Assembly: GCA_020024285.1 (NCBI GenBank)
Contig: JAHHTZ010000001.1
Location: forward strand, 1-64,000
Reading direction: 5' to 3'
Length of the DNA stretch: 64,000 nucleotides
Origin: Oscillospiraceae bacterium
Lineage (GTDB): Bacteria; Bacillota; Clostridia; Oscillospirales; Ruminococcaceae
The notes under the pieces were generated by a model that was given only the letters and a program-made list of their open reading frames with translations, searched no databases and was not told where the DNA came from. Positions 56,050 to 64,000 of the stretch are shown here, in pieces (within the stretch, counting starts at the first letter, position 1; every line of letters begins with the position of its first letter). The position numbers and the translations under genes are program-made.

Positions 56050-56988
56050 TTGAGTAACAAATTGATGGTATCTCCATCCCCACATATTCATGATTCCGTT
56101 ACAACAACAACGATCATGAGGGATGTCCTGATTGCAATGGTTCCGGCACTTCTTGCCTCTGTTGTGATTTTTGGTGTCCGTGCACTGCTTTTAACAGCAG
56201 TATGTATTGCTTCCTGTGTAGCATCCGAATATCTTGTACGCCGTATTCTGGGTCGTGACAACACGATCGGTGATCTGAGTGCAGCGGTAACCGGTATGCT
56301 GCTGGCATTCAACCTTCCGGTACAGCTCCCACTGTGGATGGCTGTTTTGGGAAGCGTGTTTGCAATCGTTGTGGTAAAACAGCTCTTTGGCGGAATCGGT
56401 CAGAACTTTGCAAACCCTGCAATCGCAGCGCGTATCTTTTTGCTCCTGTCCTTCTCGCTTCCAATGACCACATGGCTTGCAGTTCCGGTAACACCGGACC
56501 ACATCGCCGGTGCAACCCCGCTGGCACAGATGGCATTGCAGCGCGCAGGGGAGAGCGTATCTCTGCCGAGCCTGATGGATATGTTCCTTGGTTTGCGCGG
56601 CGGATGCATGGGCGAAACTTCTGCGCTGGCATTGATCCTCGGGGGAATATACCTCATCGCACGCAAGGTGATTACACCAACCATTCCTCTTACCTTCCTC
56701 GGCGGCGTTTTTGTATTCTCCATGCTGCTGGGCGAAAATCCGGTTTACCATATCCTCGCAGGCGGTGTGATGATCGGTGCATTCTTTATGGCAACTGACT
56801 ACACCACCTCTCCGGCTACAGAAAAAGGAAAATTCATCTTCGGCTTGGGCTGTGCCGCGCTGACTGTGATCATTCGCGTATTCGGTTCCTATCCGGAGGG
56901 CGTTTCCTACGCGATTCTTCTGATGAACATTGTGACTCCGCTCATCAACCAGTATACAAAAACAAAACCATTCGGAGGTGTTGAGTAA
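56050..56988 (+). CDS. rnfD: Rnf complex subunit RnfD
   Basis: Membrane subunit with covalently bound FMN. Eight or more hydrophobic segments; the flavin attachment Thr156 is in AGATPLAQM; IGQNFANPAIAAR and FFMATDYTTSPAT are family motifs. It has 312 residues. The start is TTG, after AGGTGAAA. Its stop overlaps rnfG. Confidence 0.95.
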   Translation: MSNKLMVSPSPHIHDSVTTTTIMRDVLIAMVPALLASVVIFGVRALLLTAVCIASCVASEYLVRRILGRDNTIGDLSAAVTGMLLAFNLPVQLPLWMAVLGSVFAIVVVKQLFGGIGQNFANPAIAARIFLLLSFSLPMTTWLAVPVTPDHIAGATPLAQMALQRAGESVSLPSLMDMFLGLRGGCMGETSALALILGGIYLIARKVITPTIPLTFLGGVFVFSMLLGENPVYHILAGGVMIGAFFMATDYTTSPATEKGKFIFGLGCAALTVIIRVFGSYPEGVSYAILLMNIVTPLINQYTKTKPFGGVE

Positions 56989-57503
56989 TGAAAGATTTCG
57001 TGATTCCAACCCTGGTTTTGGGAGTAATTTGCCTGGTGATCACAGGATTCCTGTCTTGGACTTATAACACCACACAGCCGATCATTGAGGAGAACAACCG
57101 CAAATTGGCAGAGGAAAGCCGTTCGATGGTTCTTTCCGGTGCGGATGGTTTTGAAGAAAAGACAGGTGAGTTTCCGGAGAACACAGTGGATGTTTATGAG
57201 GCAACAAACGGCGCAGGATATGCAATCACCGTTACCTCCAAAGGCTACGACAGCAATCCGCTGAAGGTTATGATCGGCATCAAGGATGACGGCACCATTG
57301 AACGCATCAATGTTCTTTCAAACTCCGAAACACCTGGTCTTGGTTCGAAAGTATCAGAAGAAAAATTTACAAAGCAGTTTTCTGGAATGGATTCTTCCAT
57401 GAACGGATTTGAAGCGATTGCCGGTGCAACACGCTCTTCCAATGCAATGAAACGCGCCATCGAAACTGCTTATCAAGTGTATGATATTGTGAAAGGAGAG
57501 TAG
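56988..57503 (+). CDS. rnfG: Rnf complex subunit RnfG
   Basis: Extracytoplasmic FMN-carrying subunit. One membrane segment (residues 6-25), then an FMN-binding domain with ETPGLGSKVSEEKF and GATRSSNAM; Thr148 is the expected flavin attachment site. It has 171 residues. It starts on the last base of the rnfD stop (TAATG). Confidence 0.95.
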   Translation: MKDFVIPTLVLGVICLVITGFLSWTYNTTQPIIEENNRKLAEESRSMVLSGADGFEEKTGEFPENTVDVYEATNGAGYAITVTSKGYDSNPLKVMIGIKDDGTIERINVLSNSETPGLGSKVSEEKFTKQFSGMDSSMNGFEAIAGATRSSNAMKRAIETAYQVYDIVKGE

Positions 57504-57508
57504 GGAAT

Positions 57509-58210
57509 ATGGATAAAGAAAAAATCAGCCTGTCGATCCTTACAAAAGGTATCATTAAAGAGAACCCGGTTCTTGTACTGATCCTCGGTACCTGCCCAAC
57601 GCTGGCAGTAACGACCCTCGCAAAAAACGGGATCGGTATGGGTCTTGCAGCAACTTTCGTACTGCTGGGCTCCAACGTCGTAATCTCTCTTTTGAAAAAA
57701 TTTATCCCGGACAAAGTTCGTATCCCTTGCTACATCGTTGTAATTGCAGGATTTGTTACCATTCTGAGCTCCCTTCTGGAAGCATTCTTCCCGGATGTTT
57801 ATAAGGCGCTCGGTATCTTCCTGCCCCTGATCGTAGTAAACTGTATCATTTTGGGCCGTGCCGAAATGTTTGCAAGCAAACACGGCGTTTTGGCATCCGC
57901 GCTGGACGGAATCGGTATGGGACTCGGTTTTACATTGGCACTCCTTATCATGGGTTCTGTTCGTGAGATCCTCGGCGCAGGGACTTGGTTTGGTATCCCA
58001 CTGACTGTAAATCTCTTCCCACCGATTTCCATTTTCATTTTGGCACCGGGCGGCTTCTTCGTGTTTGGCTGTACGATTGCTGCTGTAAACAAACTTACAA
58101 AGGGTCGTGCCATCAAGAAAAAAGATTTCGGCTGTGCAGGCTGCCCAAATGCAGGTGCATGTGGTTCTTGTGCCGGTCATTCTGAAGAGGAGAAGGGGGA
58201 GAATAAATAA
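57509..58210 (+). CDS. rnfE: Rnf complex subunit RnfE with Cys-rich C-terminal tail
   Basis: Six-helix membrane subunit that pairs with RnfA and holds an iron centre between them: NPVLVLILGTCPTLAVTTL, KALGIFLPLIVVNCIILGR. It has 233 residues; the last 30 extend past the usual core and include GCAGCPNAGACGSCAGHSE, a possible metal site. The tail has no homologue elsewhere in this operon. Confidence 0.93.
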   Translation: MDKEKISLSILTKGIIKENPVLVLILGTCPTLAVTTLAKNGIGMGLAATFVLLGSNVVISLLKKFIPDKVRIPCYIVVIAGFVTILSSLLEAFFPDVYKALGIFLPLIVVNCIILGRAEMFASKHGVLASALDGIGMGLGFTLALLIMGSVREILGAGTWFGIPLTVNLFPPISIFILAPGGFFVFGCTIAAVNKLTKGRAIKKKDFGCAGCPNAGACGSCAGHSEEEKGENK

Positions 58211-58809
58211 TGGAATTGTTCAAAAATATGATGTACATCTTATTGACATCTGCCATTGTTGAAAACGTTGTTCTCGCTAAATTCCTTGGCTGCTGCCCTT
58301 TTCTGGGTGTATCCAAAAAATTGGATTCTGCAATAGGCATGAGCTCTGCCGTAATTTTTGTAATGCTGATGGCAACTGCCGTAACATGGCCAATCTATAA
58401 TTACATCCTGGAACCAAACGATCTTGTTTATCTGAAAACAATCGTCTTCATCCTCGTTATTGCTGCACTGGTACAGCTGGTTGAATTTATCATGAAAAAA
58501 TACATGAAACCATTGTACCGTGCGCTCGGCGTTTACCTTCCATTGATTACCACAAACTGTGCCGTATTGGGTCTGACCCTCCTGAACCTCGAAAACCACT
58601 ACAACTTTGCAGAATCTCTGGTAAACTCTCTTGGTTCCGGTCTTGGCTTCATGATTGCGATGGTCCTCTTTGCAGGTGTTCGCGGTAAAATGGAGAGCTG
58701 TGATTTCCCTGAGAGCTTCAAAGGGATTCCGTCTACCTTGATCGCAGCATCCATCGTTTCGATGTCCTTTATGGGATTTGCAGATGTTGCAAACGGAATC
58801 TTTAAATAG
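58210..58809 (+). CDS. rnfA: Rnf complex subunit RnfA
   Basis: Six-helix membrane subunit, partner of RnfE. Key stretches NVVLAKFLGCCPFLGVSKK with the conserved Cys, and YLPLITTNCAVLG. It has 199 residues. The ATG overlaps the rnfE stop by one base. Confidence 0.96.
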   Translation: MELFKNMMYILLTSAIVENVVLAKFLGCCPFLGVSKKLDSAIGMSSAVIFVMLMATAVTWPIYNYILEPNDLVYLKTIVFILVIAALVQLVEFIMKKYMKPLYRALGVYLPLITTNCAVLGLTLLNLENHYNFAESLVNSLGSGLGFMIAMVLFAGVRGKMESCDFPESFKGIPSTLIAASIVSMSFMGFADVANGIFK

Positions 58810-58827
58810 AGGGAAGGGGAAGATAAT

Positions 58828-59619
58828 ATGTTAGAAAGCATTATGCTGCCAGTCGGTATCGTAGCTGTTATCGGCTTGATTGCCGGTCTTATCCTTTCCA
58901 TCGCATCCAAAATCTTTGCTGTGGAAGTGGATGAAACAGCTGTAAAAGTTCGTGAGGTCCTTCCGGGCGCAAACTGCGGTGCATGCGGATGCGCCGGCTG
59001 TGATGAATATGCTGCAAAGCTCGCAAAAGGCGAAGCAGAGCCAAACCTTTGTACTGTCGGCGGCGCAGCAGTAGCTGCCCAGATCGGTGCGATCCTCGGG
59101 GTAGAGGTTGGCGCTATCGAGGCAAAACGTGCGGTTGTAAAATGCCGCGGACATTTGGGCACATCCGATTACATCATGGATTATCAGGGCCGTGAGAGCT
59201 GTGCTGTTGCAAAAATGTACTATGGCGGACGCACAAGCTGTAATTTTGCCTGTCTTGGATATGGCGATTGTGTAAAAGCCTGCCCATACGATGCAATCGA
59301 TATCGTAAATGACATTGCTCATGTAAATGATAATCTTTGCGTTGGCTGTGGTGCATGCACAAAAGTCTGCCCGCAGAATATTCTGGAGCTGATCCCGCTT
59401 GCTCAGCGCACCTATGTTGCATGCTCCAGCAAGGAAAATGCTCTTGGTACACGCAAGGTCTGCACCAACGGCTGTATCGGATGTAAAAAATGTGAACGCA
59501 ACTGTGAATTCGGTGCAATCACCGTTACAGATAACGTTGCTCATATCGATCCGGAAAAATGTACAAACTGCGGTAAATGTGCAGAAGGCTGCCCAACCCA
59601 TTGCATCATCGTGAAATAA
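58828..59619 (+). CDS. rnfB: Rnf complex subunit RnfB
   Basis: Ferredoxin-accepting subunit. One membrane helix (about 5-28), then the N-terminal cluster motif NCGACGCAGCDEYAAKL, a GRESCAVAKMYYGGRTSC region, and two ferredoxin domains with CVGCGACTKVCP, CIGCKKCERNC and CTNCGKCAEGCP. It has 263 residues, likely carrying several [4Fe-4S] clusters. AGGGAAGGGGA precedes the ATG. The operon ends here. Confidence 0.95.
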   Translation: MLESIMLPVGIVAVIGLIAGLILSIASKIFAVEVDETAVKVREVLPGANCGACGCAGCDEYAAKLAKGEAEPNLCTVGGAAVAAQIGAILGVEVGAIEAKRAVVKCRGHLGTSDYIMDYQGRESCAVAKMYYGGRTSCNFACLGYGDCVKACPYDAIDIVNDIAHVNDNLCVGCGACTKVCPQNILELIPLAQRTYVACSSKENALGTRKVCTNGCIGCKKCERNCEFGAITVTDNVAHIDPEKCTNCGKCAEGCPTHCIIVK

Positions 59620-59624
59620 AGCTT

Positions 59625-59662
59625 AAAAAAACGGTATAGCGTATCAGCTATACCGTTTTTTT
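59625..59662 (+). terminator. Rho-independent terminator after rnfB
   Basis: A 16-bp stem (AAAAAAACGGTATAGC with its complement), a six-base loop and seven T. Confidence 0.93.
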
Positions 59663-59676
59663 ATGCTGCGCGGTGA

Positions 59677-59706
59677 TTGACAAGCGCATTGCAAAAGAGT
59701 TATAAT
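59677..59706 (+). promoter_or_regulatory. Promoter of trmB
   Basis: A perfect TTGACA (59677-59682), an 18-bp spacer and a perfect TATAAT (59701-59706). Confidence 0.8.
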
Positions 59707-59775
59707 AACACATGCCGCTTTTCTTCCGCAGAACAGCGGTTTTTTTACGAAAAGGGCAAGGAAGGAAAATTTATT

Positions 59776-60471
59776 ATGAGAATGCGCAGAAAACCATGGG
59801 CAAGACCGGAACTGGAACAATGTCCATTCAATATCATGAACCCAAAGGACTACAAGGGACAGTGGAAAACAGCTTTTCCAAAAGAACAACCGCTTCACCT
59901 CGAGTTAGGGTGCGGAAAAGGGGTATTTACTGCGTGTCAGGGTGTAAAGCATCCCGAATATAATCTGGTTGCAATCGATATCAAAAGCGATATCCTCGGT
60001 GTTGCAAAGAGAAATATCGAGAAGATCTATGAGGAAAACGATGTTCCTACAGATAATATCCGCATCTTTGCGCACAACATCGAGCAGATCCTGGATGTAA
60101 TGGATGAAAAAGACCAGTTCGATCGAATCTTTATCAATTTCTGCAATCCATGGCCAAAGAAGAAGCACAAAAAGAAACGTCTGACCTATCCGCGCCAGCT
60201 GGAGTATTACAAAACATTCCTTTCTGCGGATGGAGAGATTTGGTTCAAGACGGATGACGATGAGTTATTTGAAGAATCCCTCGAATACTTTGAAACATCA
60301 GGCTTTGCAGTTACCTACCTTACACGCGATCTGCACAACAGCGATTTTCCGGATAACGTGATCACAGAGCATGAGAAAAAGTTTTCGGAAGAGGGAATTC
60401 CAATCAAATTCCTGATTGCAAAGCGTGACCCAAAGGCTCTCGAAAAAGACGAGAACACAAGCAGCATATAA
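59776..60471 (+). CDS. trmB: tRNA (guanine-46-N7)-methyltransferase
   Basis: Makes m7G46 in the tRNA variable loop. AdoMet-binding LHLELGCGKGVFTACQ, then FINFCNPWPKKKHKKKRL and a C-terminal FKTDDDELFEESLEYF. It has 231 residues. ATG 59776 follows AGGAAGGAAAA; the longer in-frame extension would start on the promoter. Single-gene unit. Confidence 0.95.
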   Translation: MRMRRKPWARPELEQCPFNIMNPKDYKGQWKTAFPKEQPLHLELGCGKGVFTACQGVKHPEYNLVAIDIKSDILGVAKRNIEKIYEENDVPTDNIRIFAHNIEQILDVMDEKDQFDRIFINFCNPWPKKKHKKKRLTYPRQLEYYKTFLSADGEIWFKTDDDELFEESLEYFETSGFAVTYLTRDLHNSDFPDNVITEHEKKFSEEGIPIKFLIAKRDPKALEKDENTSSI

Positions 60472-60481
60472 AATTTTACAT

Positions 60482-60523
60482 GAAGCGATGCTCAGTTTTC
60501 GATGCTGAGTATCGCTTCTTTTG
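60482..60523 (+). terminator. Rho-independent terminator after trmB
   Basis: A 14-bp stem with one G-T pair (GAAGCGATGCTCAG, CTGAGTATCGCTTC), a nine-base loop and a T run. Confidence 0.9.
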
Positions 60524-60612
60524 TTTGTATCACAAAACAAAGGACAAACTGTCATATCTCTTGTCCAGCCTGCATATCCTTAAAACAAATGGATTGGAAA
60601 AGAGGATGGATG

Positions 60613-61233
60613 ATGCAAAAGGTACAGCGCGGCTATGTAAAACGGTATTTATTGTTTAATTTGAGGGAAAAGGGCGGAACGCTCCTCTTGGGGGGCATCT
60701 TTCTCCTTGGGGCAATCATAGGAAGTCAGATCATCAACCTCGGGGAGGAACGAGTGGTCGGAATACTGGGTACACTCTTTGAAGGGGGCAAACAGGAGGG
60801 AGTCACCTTCTTGGAAGCCTTTCTTTCTCTGCTGACAACAGACAGCATGTTCCTGATTGCGCTTTTTCTTCTTGGATTTTGTGCGATCGGACAGCCGTTT
60901 ATGGTGTTTTTGCTGTTGTATCAGGGATTGGGATTTGGACTCACGGGGGCGTACCTGCTCTCTCAGGGGAAGATTGCCTTTGTCTATTATGCTTTGGCGC
61001 TCCTTCCCAAGATGCTATGCTTTCTCGGGATACAGATTGCTGCAACCAGAGAAGCGATCCTCTTCAGCCTTCGCTTTTTACAGCAGATTTGCCCCATTGC
61101 CTCTGCGAAAGGTTCTGCTCAAAGCGTTCAAATCTATATCGGACGCTTCGTGTTTTTTCTTCTGCTTACCGCAGCGGCGAGCTTTTTGGGTGCATTGCTG
61201 ACGCTTACCGCAACCAATTTTTTGATGGGATAA
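60613..61233 (+). CDS. spoIIM: Stage II sporulation protein M
   Basis: Membrane part of the SpoIIDMP machine that thins septal peptidoglycan during engulfment. 206 residues with about five hydrophobic segments, including LLLGGIFLLGAIIGSQI, FLIALFLLGFCAIGQPF and VFFLLLTAAASFLGALLTL. The ATG at 60613 is six bases after GAGGA; a longer frame from 60502 overlaps the trmB terminator. Marks the host as an endospore former. No SpoIID or SpoIIP gene is nearby. Confidence 0.85.
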   Translation: MQKVQRGYVKRYLLFNLREKGGTLLLGGIFLLGAIIGSQIINLGEERVVGILGTLFEGGKQEGVTFLEAFLSLLTTDSMFLIALFLLGFCAIGQPFMVFLLLYQGLGFGLTGAYLLSQGKIAFVYYALALLPKMLCFLGIQIAATREAILFSLRFLQQICPIASAKGSAQSVQIYIGRFVFFLLLTAAASFLGALLTLTATNFLMG

Positions 61234-61239
61234 AACCAG

Positions 61240-61275
61240 AAAAGGTCTGCTGCCCCACAGGGCAGCAGACCTTTT
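61240..61275 (+). terminator. Bidirectional terminator between convergent units
   Basis: A 16-bp perfect stem (AAAAGGTCTGCTGCCC with its complement) around a four-base loop, with A on one side and T on the other. It can end spoIIM and the minus-strand genes to its right. Confidence 0.9.
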
Positions 61276-61279
61276 GTTG

Positions 61280-61639
61280 CTATTTTGAGGATTCCCGATT
61301 GCGATAAAGATAGAAGGTGATGCGCTCATCCTCCACCTTGATGTCGGCATGGTCGATCATCGCGCCAATGAGAAGGAGCTCGCTCTCCGCTCCCATATCA
61401 CTGCCGCCTGCAAGCCCCCAATAGCTCTCCTCAATTGAGGGAGAGCGTCCCTGATTGAGATAGTTGCACAGCTGCTTTATCTCCGGCATATATTCTTTTT
61501 TATAATCGCTGCAGAAAAATATCGCGTGTTGTTCTTCATCTTCTCGAATCTTAATATCAAAATCACTTCCTCCAACACTATAAAAAAAAGTGATCAACTC
61601 ATCCACGATTCGAGCAATTTTCTTTTTAGTATGATGCAT
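61280..61639 (-). CDS. Small soluble protein coupled to the DUF1576 gene
   Basis: 119 residues, helical start (KKKIARIVDELITFFYSVGG) and mixed alpha/beta rest (SDFDIKIREDEE, HAIFFCSDY, ELLLIGAMIDHADIKVEDE, ERITFYLYRN). I do not recognise the family. The start is the ATG at 61639; AAGGAG lies 12 bases ahead and overlaps the end of the DUF1576 gene by 14 bases, so the pair is translationally coupled and probably acts together. Confidence 0.6.
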   Translation of the reverse strand: MHHTKKKIARIVDELITFFYSVGGSDFDIKIREDEEQHAIFFCSDYKKEYMPEIKQLCNYLNQGRSPSIEESYWGLAGGSDMGAESELLLIGAMIDHADIKVEDERITFYLYRNRESSK

Positions 61640-62912
61640 GATGTTGTTTTTCTCCTTCAATCGTTTCTATAAGCGGAATCATGATCAATGCGATGATTCC
61701 GGCTGAAAATCCATTGTTATAAAGATTCAGTCCGCCATGGAGGATACCAACACTTAAAACCATGGAGGAATGAAGAAATCCTGCAATGATGCCATATTTC
61801 CAGCCGAACTGTCCGGACAGAGGGGCAAGGCTGGTGCTGAATAGAGCGGACAACTGTACCGCAGGATCATGCAAATTCCATATTTTGTAGAAAGAACCAA
61901 GAATAACACCGGTCATCACCGGTACAACATTGCGCAGATGCTTTCCGAAGGCAGCAAAACCAACGATAGTAAAAATGCCGCCGATCGTAGCCCCGTTGAG
62001 TGTTCCGCCGGCCATCAGGATATAGCCGCTGGCAAGTACCCCAAGAGAACCCATGTTCATCAAAACCGCGGGAAGTCCATCCATCAAAACAAAGTCAGAC
62101 ATCAGGCGGCCGGAATGGCGGAACAGATGAAACCACGGTTTGAAACTCCAGTCTGACAAATAAAAACCGAGGAAGAAGAGGATAAAAAACAGCGCAAACA
62201 GATAGATCATCACAGCAGGGGAGTTGTTGTATTCCCATGCCAGCTGGGAGGATGGATTGTAACCGAAGGAGCGCAGAAGAGATACCAAAAGCGTTCCGAC
62301 AAGACCAGCCGAGAAGCCGACATTATATAAGCTGTATCCCTGATGGACACGAAGGCAGTAGGTGCTCAATGGCGGGAGGATAAATCCGATCAGAACGCCG
62401 GTCAAAATAGCGCCCACTATTGTATAAAAATTTCCGTCTCCAATCAAAGCGATCTCTGTAACAATGGGAGAGAGCGATGTTCCGTACAGTGCGGTATAAA
62501 TATATTTGGAGAAGGGGCTTTTCTGACGGCGCGCGTAAAGATGAACACCCAGAATGATTGGCCAGATATTCAAAATATCCTTGCCGAACATCGAAAATCC
62601 GCTGCACAGAAGGATGCAGGCGATGCCCGGACCTGTAATGGCGACTTTTGTAACGTGAAACAGGAGGAGGGAGATCAGCATGATCAATCCGGCATTGAAA
62701 AAGGTAGCACCAATGCCTCCTATAAAAAAGTTATCAGCAATCAAACCTGCCCGATGGATGAGGATTTTATAAAGTCCATGAAAAATCTCGGAGGGACTTT
62801 GCACCAAAACAGCAAAGATAAACATAGATGCACAAATCGTCCAAAGCAGGATCTTGATGAATCTAAGTTGATCTTGGTTGATTTTTTCTTTCAAATTGCA
62901 GATAGGAAACAC
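61626..62912 (-). CDS. DUF1576 membrane protein
   Basis: 428 residues and about ten or more hydrophobic segments. Two similar halves are visible: FFIGGIGATFFNAGLIML with YSLYNVGFSAGLVGTL, and later ASGYILMAGGTLNGATIGG with GGLNLYNNGFSAGIIALI. The repeated NxGFSAG suggests a transporter made of two related units. Family matches DUF1576; no function is known. The GTG at 62912 is used because no better start was found, but the ribosome site is poorly placed, so the exact start is uncertain. Confidence 0.7.
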   Translation of the reverse strand: MFPICNLKEKINQDQLRFIKILLWTICASMFIFAVLVQSPSEIFHGLYKILIHRAGLIADNFFIGGIGATFFNAGLIMLISLLLFHVTKVAITGPGIACILLCSGFSMFGKDILNIWPIILGVHLYARRQKSPFSKYIYTALYGTSLSPIVTEIALIGDGNFYTIVGAILTGVLIGFILPPLSTYCLRVHQGYSLYNVGFSAGLVGTLLVSLLRSFGYNPSSQLAWEYNNSPAVMIYLFALFFILFFLGFYLSDWSFKPWFHLFRHSGRLMSDFVLMDGLPAVLMNMGSLGVLASGYILMAGGTLNGATIGGIFTIVGFAAFGKHLRNVVPVMTGVILGSFYKIWNLHDPAVQLSALFSTSLAPLSGQFGWKYGIIAGFLHSSMVLSVGILHGGLNLYNNGFSAGIIALIMIPLIETIEGEKQHHASY

Positions 62913-63051
62913 CCTTTCTATTATTTTACCAGTCGATTATAAGACGACTATATATAATCATAATATAAAACGAAGTTTCATGCAATACATTTTTTGTATA
63001 ATTAAACAGAGAAAAATCGACCAAGAAGCACGAAATAAAAAATATCAGGAC

Positions 63052-63080
63052 TTTTCAAATAAAGGTATATCAAGTATAAT
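63052..63080 (+). promoter_or_regulatory. Candidate promoter of the SbcD-like gene
   Basis: TATAAT at 63075-63080 with TTTTCA 17 bp upstream. The gene starts 54 bases later. The stretch 62913-63051 is A+T-rich and otherwise featureless. Confidence 0.4.
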
Positions 63081-63133
63081 GTAGAAGGATTACAGTATGA
63101 AAAATATGGATCAAATGGAAAGGAGCATCCCTC

Positions 63134-64000
63134 ATGCGTTTTATTCATACAGGCGACTGGCATATCGGAAAAAGCGTTGCGCCTCAGCAGTATGGGGCTG
63201 AGTTTTCAAGGCAGCGAAAAGAAGAACTGCTCAAAACAGCAGAAAATATGGTGCAGTTTGCCAATGAAAATCAAGTGGATCTGATCCTGTGTGCAGGAGA
63301 TCTGTTCGACAGTGAGGATGTCCACTGGGATGAACTCAACCGTCTCAACAAAATTTTCTCTCAATTAAAATCCTGCCGATTTGTAACGGTCGCCGGAAAC
63401 CACGACCCGCTTCAAACCGGCGGAGCTTATGAAAAAATAGATTGGGTGCCGCAGGTGATTTTTGCGCCGCCGGGAATCTCAAAGATTTCGTTTCCCGAGC
63501 TGAATACAACGATCCACACCTATTCCTGGACAACCAAAACGATGAGCGAGCCAAAGCTGGAAAATTGGCATCCTCAAAAAGAATCCGAGCTTGATATCCT
63601 CCTTTTGCATGGGGATGCGCTCATGGCACAAAGTCAATACCTCCCTCTTTCCCAGTCGTGGCTGCATAGTCTGCCAATGGATTACATCGCTTTGGGGCAT
63701 ATTCACCGCGCCTGCGTCCTGGAGCAGCACATTCGATACAGCGGCTCTCCGGAACCACAGGATATTTCTGAAACCGGCGACCACGGATTTTGGCTGTGCG
63801 ATTTGCAGCAGGGAAAATGTACTGTGCAGAAAATCGTCAGCGCGCAGCGCGTTTGCTATAAGGCGGAGCTGGAGCTCAACAGCCAGTATGCACCGTGGCA
63901 GGTGCGCACCGCCATATACCAGATGGCGGAGAAAAAGGGACTCAAAAACCTGTACGATATTTCCCTGACCGGCTCTTATTCCACAGAAAAGCCCATCGAC
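63134..64000 (+). CDS. sbcD: SbcD-like DNA repair nuclease, 3' end beyond window
   Basis: Open from ATG 63134 to the window end, 289 codons, no stop. Metallophosphoesterase blocks: FIHTGDWHIGK with the first Asp/His, CAGDLFD, VAGNHDP, LHGDAL and LGHIHR. This is the nuclease of the SbcCD/Mre11-Rad50 or YhaO type; an SbcC-like ATPase is expected just downstream. AAAGGAG precedes the ATG. The symbol could also be yhaO. Confidence 0.82.
   Translation, partial: MRFIHTGDWHIGKSVAPQQYGAEFSRQRKEELLKTAENMVQFANENQVDLILCAGDLFDSEDVHWDELNRLNKIFSQLKSCRFVTVAGNHDPLQTGGAYEKIDWVPQVIFAPPGISKISFPELNTTIHTYSWTTKTMSEPKLENWHPQKESELDILLLHGDALMAQSQYLPLSQSWLHSLPMDYIALGHIHRACVLEQHIRYSGSPEPQDISETGDHGFWLCDLQQGKCTVQKIVSAQRVCYKAELELNSQYAPWQVRTAIYQMAEKKGLKNLYDISLTGSYSTEKPID

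Overview
The window looks like chromosomal core DNA of an anaerobic, endospore-forming member of the Clostridia, most likely the Oscillospirales/Ruminococcaceae side. This rests on gene content: SpoIIM, a BclA-like spore-surface type domain, a complete Rnf complex, an NfnAB transhydrogenase pair, AddAB instead of RecBCD, a CD1247-type protein after efp, and Firmicute-like gene strings. I saw no rRNA, tRNA, CRISPR array, insertion sequence or prophage. About 50 genes are on the plus strand; two small groups are on the minus strand (21973-23322 and 61280-62912).

Layout. 1-796: tail of an unknown gene, a terminator and a gene-poor stretch. 797-5041: lepB, rbgA, rnhB, yraN, an M19 dipeptidase and a metallophosphoesterase. 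5342-8842: the proteostasis block tig, clpP, clpX. 9062-17894: three large envelope proteins, namely a beta-helix/Ig-repeat lipoprotein, a GHL10-type lipoprotein, and a 1188-residue GHL10-like/amidase_3/Big2 multidomain protein. 18235-20464: NfnAB. 20568-21638: a DUF4261-like protein. 21973-23322 (minus): a membrane protein, a 61-residue protein and a TNF/BclA-C-like protein. 23504-30386: addB-addA. 30594-31727: infC (AUU start), rpmI, rplT behind an attenuator-like leader. 31805-40179: an rRNA methyltransferase, dprA, topA, trmFO, plsX, rnc and an Elp3-like radical SAM protein. 40145-45581: smc, ftsY, rdgB, yhbY. 45607-49788: a nadD-yqeK fusion, rsfS, leuS. 49922-52805: rpsU, yqeG, aroQ, a structured leader, efp and a CD1247-like protein. 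53037-59619: apbE, a Gx transporter and rnfCDGEAB. 59776-64000: trmB, spoIIM, a minus-strand DUF1576 pair, and the start of an SbcD-like nuclease cut by the window edge.

How the genes work together. NfnAB and Rnf link reduced ferredoxin to NADPH and to an ion gradient. ApbE probably attaches FMN to the threonines visible in RnfD and RnfG. AddAB, DprA, Smc, TopA, RnhB and the SbcD-like protein form a DNA maintenance set. RbgA, RsfS, YhbY, Rnc, the ribosomal proteins, EF-P, TrmB and TrmFO serve ribosome and tRNA biogenesis.

I found no clear new defence or biosynthetic system. The points most worth a second look are the envelope trio, the minus-strand BclA-C-like cluster, the structured efp leader sitting where pepP is often found, the NadD-YqeK fusion, the cysteine-rich RnfE tail, and several leader hairpins. 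All calls come from reading the sequence and recalling protein families; no database search was run.
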